NCBI GenBank assembly: GCA_030949385.1
Contig: JAUZSP010000003.1
Coordinates: 124,001 to 188,000 of the forward strand
DNA: 64,000 nucleotides
Direction: 5' to 3'
Origin: Gammaproteobacteria bacterium
GTDB lineage: Bacteria; Pseudomonadota; Gammaproteobacteria; JAUZRS01
Shown: piece after piece, positions 29,845-38,170 of the stretch
Layout: every line of letters begins with the position of its first letter
Numbering within the stretch: position 1 is the first letter of the stretch
Made by a program: the position numbers and the translations under genes
Notes under the pieces: model-generated
What the model was told of the DNA's origin: nothing
Seen by the model: the letters and a program-made list of their open reading frames with translations, nothing else
The model's database searches: none

Positions 29845-30543
29845 TCACGGGGTTTCACTGGGCTTTTGCGCCAAAATATCATCAGAATCACTGACCAGAC
29901 GCAGATGCAGAGAACTGGACTTGTAACCGTAACCCTCACGACCGTTACTGAACAGAACCCCCCAAGCATAAACCTTATAATCCTGATAACTGTTTTTGCT
30001 CCAGTACCCTTCGGGCAGCGTATTGACAAAAAAGAACCCGTTCACCATCGGCTTAGACTGAGCCTTGTCTTTTTCAACCAGCGACTTTAATTCCGCTCGG
30101 CTTGGCACACGCCAATTAACTCGCCCGCAGATTTTGGAGCCATTCAAACTGTTTTGATACGCCAAAGTGTCGCACTCGCTCTGACTGCACTCACCGCCAT
30201 TTTTACGTCCTTGCTCACGTTCTTTACCCGCCACGTCAGGATCAAACCAACTGTAGGTGTTGTCTTTGTGCTGCAAACCCACCTCGGTACTCTTGGTTTC
30301 CCAAATCAAACCACTGCGCTGATCCAAGACACAGCTCCAAGACGCAGACTCTACCGGCAAGATGTCACCTTGCGGATCCAACTTACGATAATAGCGGCTG
30401 CCCGCCAGACCCTCTGAATCAATCAAGACCGTCTTATTCTGATTCTGATCCAGATCCTTACCTGCATCATCCTTATTACCACAGGCAGGCAACATCAGTA
30501 AGCCCACTACCAACACCACTCCTTTGCCAATCACACCACACAT
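29845..30543 (-). CDS. Lcl/DUF1566 C-terminal-domain lipoprotein
   Basis: A 232-residue protein with a lipobox (LVVGLLMLPACGN), so probably lipidated. The body shows the Lcl_C (DUF1566) pattern: VLDQRSGLIWETK, NTYSWFDPD, ICGRVNWRVPSRAELKSLV, GYWSKNSYQDYKVYAWGVLFSNG. These C-type-lectin-like domains occur in surface and sulfatase-associated proteins. The ATG at 30543 has CAGGAGG upstream; earlier in-frame ATGs would bury the signal peptide. Converges on the sensor kinase gene with a two-base gap. Confidence 0.8.
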   Translation of the reverse strand: MCGVIGKGVVLVVGLLMLPACGNKDDAGKDLDQNQNKTVLIDSEGLAGSRYYRKLDPQGDILPVESASWSCVLDQRSGLIWETKSTEVGLQHKDNTYSWFDPDVAGKEREQGRKNGGECSQSECDTLAYQNSLNGSKICGRVNWRVPSRAELKSLVEKDKAQSKPMVNGFFFVNTLPEGYWSKNSYQDYKVYAWGVLFSNGREGYGYKSSSLHLRLVSDSDDILAQKPSETP

Positions 30544-31100
30544 AGCAGCCTCCTGATGCTCCATTCCTTGCTTTCCTTTAGCAGACAATACGGATTGATA
30601 AACCCGCCAAAAATTTCTAATAGCCTGTCCGCCTTTCATATTAGAGCTAAAAAAGACGGCCTCACAGCCGTTGAACATAGCTCAAACATACACTTTAACC
30701 ACCTATTTTTTTATCAACGGGCAGAAAAAATTATTATCTCTACCTCGGCCTAAATCCATCCCAACTGACGAATGGCCAACAAACAGACACCACTGGCATG
30801 ATTCCCTAAAGCAAAGCATTCCAAAGGAACATACACTGAGCCAATCAATCTAATCGCGGCTGCTATTGAGCAACATCACCCCTGTTTTTGAGCGTATATA
30901 AGGTAAAGTTAGAGGGAATAAAGTGGCTAAAATTGCTCTATACTGTCAGAAAATTGTGATACTTAAAGCGCTATTCTCCCACCTGAATAGACAGATATTA
31001 CGGTTATTGGCATTAAGCGCTTCACGGAAGAGCGATCAGAGCAGCTCAGTCAACACCGTTCTTAAGACAGTAGACGACTATAAAAATGGAATGCGGAACT
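30544..31100. other. Intergenic region between divergent lipoprotein and transporter genes
   Basis: About 550 bases holding the promoters of two divergent genes. Small open frames exist (for example 30671-30853 and 30923-31132), but neither has a ribosome-binding site with a family-like product. No RNA gene, repeat or clear operator was recognised. Confidence 0.4.
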
Positions 31101-32381
31101 ATGACAGCAACATCTTCAGAGAGTGCAAGTAAACACGGTTCTCGGCAATGGGCCAACAACCTATTCATACGCGCTGTTTTTCTCTCGATTAACTTCTTTT
31201 TAATCATCACCGCCTATTACCAACTCAAGCCAGCCAGTCGCTCGCTGTTCATCGAATACTTGGGCGCAGAAAAACTACCCTACGTCTGGATCGCTACGGC
31301 GGTGATTCTCACTCTGATACTCAGCGTCTATCACTTGGTGGTTAAAAACTACAGTCGTTTTCACATCGTAATCGGCTCCTGCACTCTGTTTATCGTCATT
31401 TTGCTGCTGTTCCGTATCATGATGTCGGAACCCGATGCCATTTTGGCTGCCAGCCTGCACATCTTTGCCGATATTTTCAGCGTCGTTTTAGTCGAACAAT
31501 TTTGGAGTTTGGCCAACAGCCTCTACACCAGCAAAGAGGGCAAACGCTGGTATGGCATCGTAGGGGCAGGAGGCGTTGCAGGGGGCATGGTCGGCAGCGG
31601 CATCGCCAGTCTCACCATCAGCCACACACCACTGGAAACCCCAGACCTATTACTGGTCGCTGCGGGCATCATCTCGCTGCTGGTGTTGCTCACCATCGCC
31701 ATGCGTCGTTTAGGCCTCTACGGTGAACAAGACAGCTCTCACGACAAACAGAAGCCGCAAGGCAGCTGGCGCGTCTTGACCAACAGCCGCTACCTCACCT
31801 TGATTGCCATCGTCGCGCTGTTGGGGCAACTGGCTGCCACCATCGTCGATTACCAGTTTATGAACAGCGTGCAAGATGCCTTCCAGGAACGAGATCCACG
31901 CACCGTCTTCATAGCCAACTTCTTCTTTATTCTCAGCGCCATTTCACTGCTGATCAATTTGGTTATCAGCCCACTGATTTATCACTACCTGGGGGTCGTA
32001 GCGGGCCTGCTTGCCCAACCACTGATGCTGTTCACCACCTCGGCACTGTTTATGTCCAACGGTGGCTTGATGTTCGGTGCGGCGATGAAACTCAGTGATC
32101 GCGCTCTGGCCTACTCCATCTCGCGCACCTCGAAAGAGCTGCTTTATGTGCCTCTCAGCCCCGTCTTGATCTATCAGGCCAAGGCCTGGATCGACATGCT
32201 GGGGTATCGAGTATTTAAAGTTTTGGGGTCAGTGCTGATTTTAGCGCTGACCGATTGGGGCTTTTTAAGCCTCTCCGTGCCCGAGTTAAGCTGGTTAACC
32301 CTCAGCATCTGCCTTGCTTGGCTGGTGGGAGCCGCACTGCTGCACATCGGCTATCGCTGGCGAGCAGCGTCTGAATTATAA
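31101..32381 (+). CDS. ATP/ADP-translocase (NTT/TLC) family nucleotide transporter-like protein
   Basis: A 426-residue membrane protein with about 11-12 helices. Family-like segments are YYQLKPASRSLFIEYLG with KLPYVWIATAV, FWSLANSLYTSKEGKRWYGIVGAGGVAGG, and SISRTSKELLYVPLSPVLIYQAKAWIDML, as in NTT nucleotide carriers. Characterised members exchange ATP for ADP or import nucleotides in obligate intracellular bacteria and plastids; divergent ones in other bacteria are uncharacterised. The ATG at 31101 has GGA just upstream; 31086 is an alternative. The next gene, an exported ATP-using enzyme, starts 56 bp later, so a role in moving nucleotide across the inner membrane is inferred. Confidence 0.75.
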   Translation: MTATSSESASKHGSRQWANNLFIRAVFLSINFFLIITAYYQLKPASRSLFIEYLGAEKLPYVWIATAVILTLILSVYHLVVKNYSRFHIVIGSCTLFIVILLLFRIMMSEPDAILAASLHIFADIFSVVLVEQFWSLANSLYTSKEGKRWYGIVGAGGVAGGMVGSGIASLTISHTPLETPDLLLVAAGIISLLVLLTIAMRRLGLYGEQDSSHDKQKPQGSWRVLTNSRYLTLIAIVALLGQLAATIVDYQFMNSVQDAFQERDPRTVFIANFFFILSAISLLINLVISPLIYHYLGVVAGLLAQPLMLFTTSALFMSNGGLMFGAAMKLSDRALAYSISRTSKELLYVPLSPVLIYQAKAWIDMLGYRVFKVLGSVLILALTDWGFLSLSVPELSWLTLSICLAWLVGAALLHIGYRWRAASEL

Positions 32382-32437
32382 TATTTTTTTAGCCGACAAC
32401 GGCTCAAACCCTACACATATGAAATGATGGAGTCTCA

Positions 32438-35374
32438 ATGATACGTCAACGCCTACTGCTCTTTGGCATTGCCCTCTGCGCAAGCTACGCCCCTTTGGCT
32501 ACTGCGGCACCCAGCAACTCGGAAATCGACGCCAGACACGTCGCTCGCAGTTGGATTCAAGAGATGAAAAAAGCCCGCAAAGGGCCCTTTCGTCGCATCC
32601 GCTGGTACTGCAACGACGGCACCATTCTGCCCCCCAAACCCTTTGCTTGTCGCAAACACGGTGGCGGAGTTCAACACGGAGAATGGAACAAACGCACCCT
32701 CGCCTTGCGGGGCGAAGGTTATTACATTGCCAACGTCTTAGCCGATCTGGATGTGGAAAAATTTCCTGAGCGCAAAGATGCCTTACCGCTGCTCAAGTCC
32801 ATTTTGGTCGAACAGTTTCTGCGTGAAGCCGATGACGGCTGGATCTTCCGTCGTGCGCGTTTCTACCGTGGCGCTCTGCAAGCCGAAGATGAATCAGGAC
32901 GCAGTCTTGAGCTGCTGAATACATTATTAGGCATCCCCATCTGGCGCCACGAACGTTTTATCCTGTTGCGCGAAGCGGTACGTCTGCTGCCTTACATGGG
33001 GCAATCCCCTCTGATCACTCAGGTTCGTCAAATGTCCTCCAATTTGGCCGCCGAAGATCGGGGTTTCACCCTATTAAGAAATAAAATTCATGCTAAACCC
33101 GACAGTGGCGACGCCACTCGAGTGCGCAACTACCAACAACAAAAAGCCCCAAAAGACCTGCATGAAGATTACAACGATCTGGTTGCGGTACTGGACGAAC
33201 TCTATCAACCGGGCGGTTTTACCACCCAGCTGGACAATTTGGCCAAAATGGTCAAAGACAGTGCAGTAAAGGCTGCTCTGAAAGCCTCAGCCAAACAACT
33301 GGAAGGGGTGAATGACCCCATTGAACAGCTTAAACTGGGTGGCTGGCTAATGCTCATGATCCGCGAAACCATGGATTTGATGGGCAGCACCAAGGCGATG
33401 TACAACTCCTTGCAAACCAGCCGTGTGCTGGAGCAAAAAGTCTATGTCGCAGGTAACGTACTGTTGGAGAATTTATCCAAAAGCAACCGCAGCCAACGTC
33501 TCAAATGGATGGATCATTCACTGGCCGCACTCTACGGTTCAGGTATGCTCTCTAAGCGGCAGTGGGCAGCCGCACGCGCCAGCTTGTCACGCTTACAAAA
33601 GAAAAACCTGCCGCTTGATGTTTACAAAAAAGAGCTGGATTACTTACAAAATGTGCCTGCTTGGGTTGCTCAAGGGCTTGGTTTTCACTTTAACGACGTC
33701 GTTTCACACCTCGCCGACATCGAACCTCTGGCCTACCACTACACCCAAGATCGGATGCGCGGCAGTCCCCTGCTGTTTTTCGCAGAAGTACTCGATACTT
33801 TGGTCAAAGACCTCAATCAACTGGCCGGTCTAAAACACACCTTCTTCGGTAAAACTTTAGGTGTTGGTTTGCAACGCCTCAATCCGGGTCTGGCTCGTGG
33901 CACCTTGCGCATCAAAGCCCATGAGAATATGAGTAAATTCCAACGGGACAGCATCTACCTTCTGCCCGTCACCACGCCAGATCTGCCTCCGGTAGCGGGC
34001 GTACTGACCCAAGGCGCGGGCAACTCTCTGTCTCATGTTCAGTTGCTGGCGCGTAATTTAGGCATCCCTAATATCGTTGTCGATGACTATCTAATCCGTG
34101 AACTGGAGAAAGAAGACGGCAAAAAAGTGGTCTTAGCTGCCAGCGCCGGTGGCGTGGTCAACTTGGTCGAAGATGGTCCAGAATGGGACAAAATCTTTGG
34201 CGGCGAAGACGTTACCGAAGATGTGGTCATTCGCCCTGATCTGGAAAAATTGGATCTGGAGAAAAAAGAGCTGATTCTGCTCAGTGAATTGCGCGCCACC
34301 GATGCCGGTCGCACCGTCGGCCCCAAAGCCGCTAACTTAGGCGAACTGAAACACTTCTTCCCCGAAACCGTCACCGAAGGTCTGGTGATTCCTTTTGGTA
34401 TTTTCCGAGATCTATTAGATCAACCCACTCGAGAGGGTGGTAACACGGTCTTCCAGACGTTGCAGTTCCAATACAACCTCATCAACGCCACCAGCAACGA
34501 TGTGGATGTACGCCTAACACAGAGCCGAGACCTGCTTACGTGGTTGCGCAACTGGATCAAAACTTCCGATCCAGGCCAGCAGTTCCGCGACAAACTCAAA
34601 ATAGGAATGGAACAGGCCTTTGGCAAAGAGGGCAGCTACGGTGTTTTTGTCCGCAGTGATACCAATGTGGAAGATCTACCTGGTTTTACCGGTGCCGGTC
34701 TTAACTTAACCGTGCCCAACGTGGTCGGTTTTGACAACATCTACGATGCCATTTTACGGGTCTGGGCATCCCCATTCACCGAACGCGCCTACTCTTGGCG
34801 GCAGGCGTACATGACGGAACCAGAACACGTTTATCCCTCCATTTTGCTGCTGCGCAGCGTGGATGCAGACAAATCTGGCGTCATGGTCACGCAGGACTTG
34901 GACACCGGTGATCGCAACACCCTCTCAGTCTCCATCAACGAAGGCGTGGGTGGCGCTGTGGATGGCCAAGGCTCTGAACAGCTGCGTATCAATACCAAAA
35001 CAGCCGATGTGACCCTCATCGCTCAAGCCAGTGAACCCATGCGGCGTAAAATATCGGCTACTGGCGGCGTCATTAAGGTTCCTGCCAGCGGCACCTCTGA
35101 AGTATTGAAAGAGCTCGAAGTAGAACAGTTAATCGCCTTATCCAAAGACGTTGAAAAACGCTTCACCAAAATCCGAGATGCCGATGGCAACCCCACCGCA
35201 GCGGACATCGAATTTGGCTTTTTGGATGGTAAATTGGTACTGTTCCAAATCCGTCCTTTTGTACAGAGCAAAAAAGCCAAGTTCAGCAAGTACCTCAACG
35301 AGCTGGATAAATCCTTGGCCGATCTATCCTCCATTACCGTCAATCTCAACGAAATTCCAAGGAACGCTCAATGA
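32438..35374 (+). CDS. Exported dikinase-like protein: phosphohistidine domain followed by PPDK-type ATP-grasp domain
   Basis: A 978-residue protein with a Sec signal peptide (LLLFGIALCASYAPLATAA). Residues ~25-500 are mainly helical and unrecognised, with Cys58 and Cys71 near KHGGGVQHGEW. Then comes a swivelling phosphohistidine domain with His533 (NSLSHVQLLARNLGIPNIVV), and a C-terminal PPDK/PEP-synthase-type ATP-grasp domain, ~615-950 (VGPKAANLGELK, VRSDTNVEDLPGFTGAGLN, VWASPFTERAY, ADIEFGF, FQIRPF). The His-then-ATP order and the LSHV-x-x-x-ARN and GAGL motifs match alpha-glucan, water dikinases; PPDK has the opposite order and a PEP barrel, absent here. It probably phosphorylates an unknown envelope substrate using ATP. 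The downstream hydrolase gene overlaps by four bases. Confidence 0.82.
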   Translation: MIRQRLLLFGIALCASYAPLATAAPSNSEIDARHVARSWIQEMKKARKGPFRRIRWYCNDGTILPPKPFACRKHGGGVQHGEWNKRTLALRGEGYYIANVLADLDVEKFPERKDALPLLKSILVEQFLREADDGWIFRRARFYRGALQAEDESGRSLELLNTLLGIPIWRHERFILLREAVRLLPYMGQSPLITQVRQMSSNLAAEDRGFTLLRNKIHAKPDSGDATRVRNYQQQKAPKDLHEDYNDLVAVLDELYQPGGFTTQLDNLAKMVKDSAVKAALKASAKQLEGVNDPIEQLKLGGWLMLMIRETMDLMGSTKAMYNSLQTSRVLEQKVYVAGNVLLENLSKSNRSQRLKWMDHSLAALYGSGMLSKRQWAAARASLSRLQKKNLPLDVYKKELDYLQNVPAWVAQGLGFHFNDVVSHLADIEPLAYHYTQDRMRGSPLLFFAEVLDTLVKDLNQLAGLKHTFFGKTLGVGLQRLNPGLARGTLRIKAHENMSKFQRDSIYLLPVTTPDLPPVAGVLTQGAGNSLSHVQLLARNLGIPNIVVDDYLIRELEKEDGKKVVLAASAGGVVNLVEDGPEWDKIFGGEDVTEDVVIRPDLEKLDLEKKELILLSELRATDAGRTVGPKAANLGELKHFFPETVTEGLVIPFGIFRDLLDQPTREGGNTVFQTLQFQYNLINATSNDVDVRLTQSRDLLTWLRNWIKTSDPGQQFRDKLKIGMEQAFGKEGSYGVFVRSDTNVEDLPGFTGAGLNLTVPNVVGFDNIYDAILRVWASPFTERAYSWRQAYMTEPEHVYPSILLLRSVDADKSGVMVTQDLDTGDRNTLSVSINEGVGGAVDGQGSEQLRINTKTADVTLIAQASEPMRRKISATGGVIKVPASGTSEVLKELEVEQLIALSKDVEKRFTKIRDADGNPTAADIEFGFLDGKLVLFQIRPFVQSKKAKFSKYLNELDKSLADLSSITVNLNEIPRNAQ

Positions 35375-36678
35375 ACACATTGAAACGTTTAAGTTACGCA
35401 CTGCCCCTGCTGGCACTGTCACAAACCAGTTGGAGCTACCCCTTTGATCAAGCCGCATCCGACTACAGCCAGATTCAACGGCTGGAAGCCTCACGTTTAG
35501 GTCAAGAGAAGAAGATCCCAGCTGGCATCTTGCCCAGTGGCGCTTTTCTTGGTCTTGAGGAGATAAAAAGCCGCCTGCTGGAAAAACAAGAGTTACAGAT
35601 CCCATCTGCGGATAAAGCGTTCAGCAAAGCGATTGAAAAATTTCTCGGCAAAGAAGCCGAAGACTACGGCGTTGCGGTACTGGATCTGAGCGACATTGAC
35701 AACCCACTCTACGCTGAACATCAAGCCAGCAAACTGTTTAACCCAGGTAGTGTGGGTAAGTTGTCCGTTGCCATTGCCCTCTTTCAGGCACTAAAAGACA
35801 CCTACCCAGATGACGTAAAAGCACGCGAGAAAATCTTACGCGATACACAAATCATCGCCGATCGCTTTATTATCCACGATCACCACAAAGTCCCCATCTG
35901 GAACAGTGAAAGCCAAAAACGCCGCTGGCGCGCCCTCAAAATTGGCGACACCACCAATTTGTGGGGATATCTGGATTGGATGCTCTCTGCCAGCTCCAAT
36001 GCGGCGGCCAGCATGGTGCTCAAGCAGGCGATGTTGATCAAACACTACGGCACTCAATACCCTGTCTCTGTTGCTGAAGAGAAACGTTTTTTCAAAGAAA
36101 CACCAGTGAAAGAGCGCATGGCACTGCTGGAGACGGTACTGCATGAATCCATTAGCCGCAGTGGTTTAAAATTAAAAGCCTTTCGACAGGGTGGCTTCTT
36201 TACCCGTCACGGCAAAGCCCGTGTGCCAGGCACATCAAGCCAAGCCAGCCCACGAGAGATGGTTAAATTTCTGCTGTTTCTAGAGCAAGGAAAAATCGTC
36301 GATGCTTTCTCCAGCCAAGAGATCAAACGCCTGCTCTACATTACCCGTAAGCGCATCCGTTACGCCTCTCACCCAGCCCTGAAAAAATCTGCGGTCTATT
36401 TCAAATCCGGTTCGTATTACAAATGCATCCCTGAAGAAGGTTTTAAGTGCGGCAAATACATGGGCAACAAACTCAACTGGATGAACTCTGTGATTACGGT
36501 TGAATCTCCCGGCAACGCCAAGAAAAAACGCCCTCCGACTCACTACATGGTCACCGTGATGTCCAATGTGAAACGCAAAAACTCAGCGGTGGCGCACCAA
36601 ACCTTGGCGATGAGAATTCATCGTCTGATTGAAAGCTACCATCAGGACAAACTGGCAGAATTTAAACAGAGTGAGTAG
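35371..36678 (+). CDS. Exported serine hydrolase of the beta-lactamase/PBP-like fold
   Basis: A 435-residue protein with a signal peptide (SYALPLLALSQTSWS). The three active-site motifs of the penicillin-recognising fold are present: S127-V-G-K130 (NPGSVGKL), S208-S-N210 (SASSNAA) and K345-S-G347 (YFKSGSY). The long insertions and basic C-terminus are unlike clinical class A beta-lactamases, so a peptidoglycan or other envelope substrate is likelier than antibiotic resistance. Its ATG overlaps the dikinase stop (ATGA), which strongly suggests joint function. A terminator follows. Confidence 0.82.
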   Translation: MNTLKRLSYALPLLALSQTSWSYPFDQAASDYSQIQRLEASRLGQEKKIPAGILPSGAFLGLEEIKSRLLEKQELQIPSADKAFSKAIEKFLGKEAEDYGVAVLDLSDIDNPLYAEHQASKLFNPGSVGKLSVAIALFQALKDTYPDDVKAREKILRDTQIIADRFIIHDHHKVPIWNSESQKRRWRALKIGDTTNLWGYLDWMLSASSNAAASMVLKQAMLIKHYGTQYPVSVAEEKRFFKETPVKERMALLETVLHESISRSGLKLKAFRQGGFFTRHGKARVPGTSSQASPREMVKFLLFLEQGKIVDAFSSQEIKRLLYITRKRIRYASHPALKKSAVYFKSGSYYKCIPEEGFKCGKYMGNKLNWMNSVITVESPGNAKKKRPPTHYMVTVMSNVKRKNSAVAHQTLAMRIHRLIESYHQDKLAEFKQSE

Positions 36679-36710
36679 CTCAACTCACCTTCCCCTCAAA
36701 CCGTAAGCCA

Positions 36711-36740
36711 AAAAAAGCCTCAATCAATGAGGCTTTTTTC
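36711..36740 (+). terminator. Terminator of the transporter-dikinase-hydrolase operon
   Basis: AAAAAAGCCTC pairs with GAGGCTTTTTT across an AATCAAT loop, 32 bases after the hydrolase stop. Confidence 0.9.
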
Positions 36741-36761
36741 ATGTCTACCTACCTAGTCTTA

Positions 36762-36880
36762 GTTCCCATGCTCCTGCGTGGGAACTCATACAATGGTGAG
36801 AATAACCTGCGGTATGGATTTCCACGGAAGACTGTAGGTACCAGAGCAAGGGCGGAAAATTTTTCGCCCCTACCGTTCTT
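36762..36880. repeat. Palindromic intergenic repeat, REP/MITE-like
   Basis: GTTCCCATG-CTCCTG-CGTGGGAAC (36762-36785) is an inverted repeat with one mismatch. About 60 bp on is a second, imperfect palindrome around AAATTTTTCGCCCC (36846-36873). Similar GTTCCCA-hairpin elements occur as dispersed repeats in gammaproteobacterial genomes. No transposase is linked. No other copy was noticed in the window. Confidence 0.5.
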
Positions 36881-36911
36881 GTTCCGTGCGTAACATCAGC
36901 TATTAAGTGTT

Positions 36912-37796
36912 CTACTTTTCCAACGCCGCCATTGCGGGTACAACCTTACGAGCAAAGATAATATCATCCAGACCGACAATCAACTTAGTCAACCAACGAC
37001 CACCACGACTGTCTGCCGCCAACGCCACCGCAATGTAAGTACGGCCATCGCGTTCGACAATGGCACTGTCTGCATGCCACTTACGCCATGAACCGGATTT
37101 GCGGAAAATCTTAGAACCAGGGCGCGCCCTCAAGCCTTTGACAAACTTATGATTAATGGCTGGATTACCCATAATGCCTTTCATCAAATGGCTGTAACTG
37201 GGTGAAACCAAACGCCCCGTTTCCATCAAATAGAGGTAACGCGCCACCTGAATTGCTGTCGCACCGTGAGAGAGGTTGTGCAACGGATCTCGCCGCCATG
37301 AGCCCCGTTTGCTGTACTCTTTACCGACCCACAAACCGCCATTGTATTTACGGTCATAAAGCCGATAACGAGGCGATTGCAGCAATTTGGCCAGATAACG
37401 TTTGCCTGCTTTGTTCAACATCGCCGTAGCCGACGAGTTGGAGGAGTTACGAATCATCCTGTTTAGTTGGTTAAGGGTTTTTTTATCCAGCTTAATCTCA
37501 CCGTCCGCTGCGCGCTGGCAAACACCTAATAAAATCGCAATTTTGGGCAAACTGGCGGCATACAACATGGCATTACCATTCACCGAAGCCATGTGAGGAT
37601 CACTGGGATCCGTAACATCAACCAACGCCACCGCCAAGGTTTTTTTCTTAATCGCCGAACGCATTCCCAACTTGGCAATGGTTTTTTCCAACTGCGCCTG
37701 CAATTCAGGATCGTGAGATTCACGCAAAGGCGGATAGATCTCCGCTGCTGCCAAAGACGAGCAGAGCAGCAGCACCACAACTAAAAAATATCTCAT
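36912..37796 (-). CDS. Second exported serine hydrolase, beta-lactamase/PBP-like
   Basis: A 294-residue protein with a signal peptide (RYFLVVVLLLCSSLAAAE). The motifs S82-L-P-K85 (YAASLPKI), S118-S-N120 (RNSSNSS) and K233-S-G235 (FRKSGSW) mark a penicillin-recognising serine hydrolase of compact class A size. It is convergent with the dikinase-linked hydrolase and related only at fold level. The ATG at 37796 has GGTGG five bases upstream; ATG 37808 is also possible. It lacks the usual E-x-x-L-N segment of true class A beta-lactamases as far as I can see, so hydrolysis of penicillins is uncertain. Confidence 0.8.
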   Translation of the reverse strand: MRYFLVVVLLLCSSLAAAEIYPPLRESHDPELQAQLEKTIAKLGMRSAIKKKTLAVALVDVTDPSDPHMASVNGNAMLYAASLPKIAILLGVCQRAADGEIKLDKKTLNQLNRMIRNSSNSSATAMLNKAGKRYLAKLLQSPRYRLYDRKYNGGLWVGKEYSKRGSWRRDPLHNLSHGATAIQVARYLYLMETGRLVSPSYSHLMKGIMGNPAINHKFVKGLRARPGSKIFRKSGSWRKWHADSAIVERDGRTYIAVALAADSRGGRWLTKLIVGLDDIIFARKVVPAMAALEK

Positions 37797-38170
37797 ATTT
37801 ACCACCATGAACCCCCGTTTTTCCATAAACTTCGGCTACCTATTTGCAGCATTTTTGCATAACAGAAAACCAAAACTTATCGTTCTATCTTCTCTGTTTA
37901 CATTTTCTACTAACAAATCCATAAACTGCCCTTTCCCTATCAGAGCACCCAATCATACAAAGCAAATGGCCAATTTTCTCTGAAAATAGCCGCACATTAG
38001 CGACACTTAAGCCATTATCCCCAATTTCAATACAGAACAACGAGCCAAACTATAACATAAAAAATGGACACTATTTAAGCAACTCTATGGCAGTTCTGAC
38101 CATTCAGGCAAAAAAAAGGCCCCACCGGTAAAACCGGTGAAGCCTTTTTAACCTACTTGAAACAATGAAC
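37797..38170. other. Intergenic region between two minus-strand genes
   Basis: About 370 bases holding the serine-hydrolase promoter side and, at 38109-38149, the terminator of the SLC13 permease gene. Nothing else was recognised. Confidence 0.4.
38109..38149 (-). terminator. Terminator after the SLC13 permease gene
   Basis: AAAAAGGC-CCACCGGT pairs with ACCGGTG-AGCCTTTTT around a short A loop. On the minus strand it ends in a T run, about 20 bases after the permease stop. Confidence 0.85.

Noticed and set aside
30923-31132. Possible small gene upstream of the nucleotide transporter
   Set aside because: Overlaps the transporter start, has no clear ribosome-binding site and no recognised product.
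35371-36678. Antibiotic-resistance beta-lactamase
   Set aside because: The three active-site motifs fit the broad fold, but size, insertions and coupling to the dikinase gene point to an envelope role; resistance cannot be claimed.
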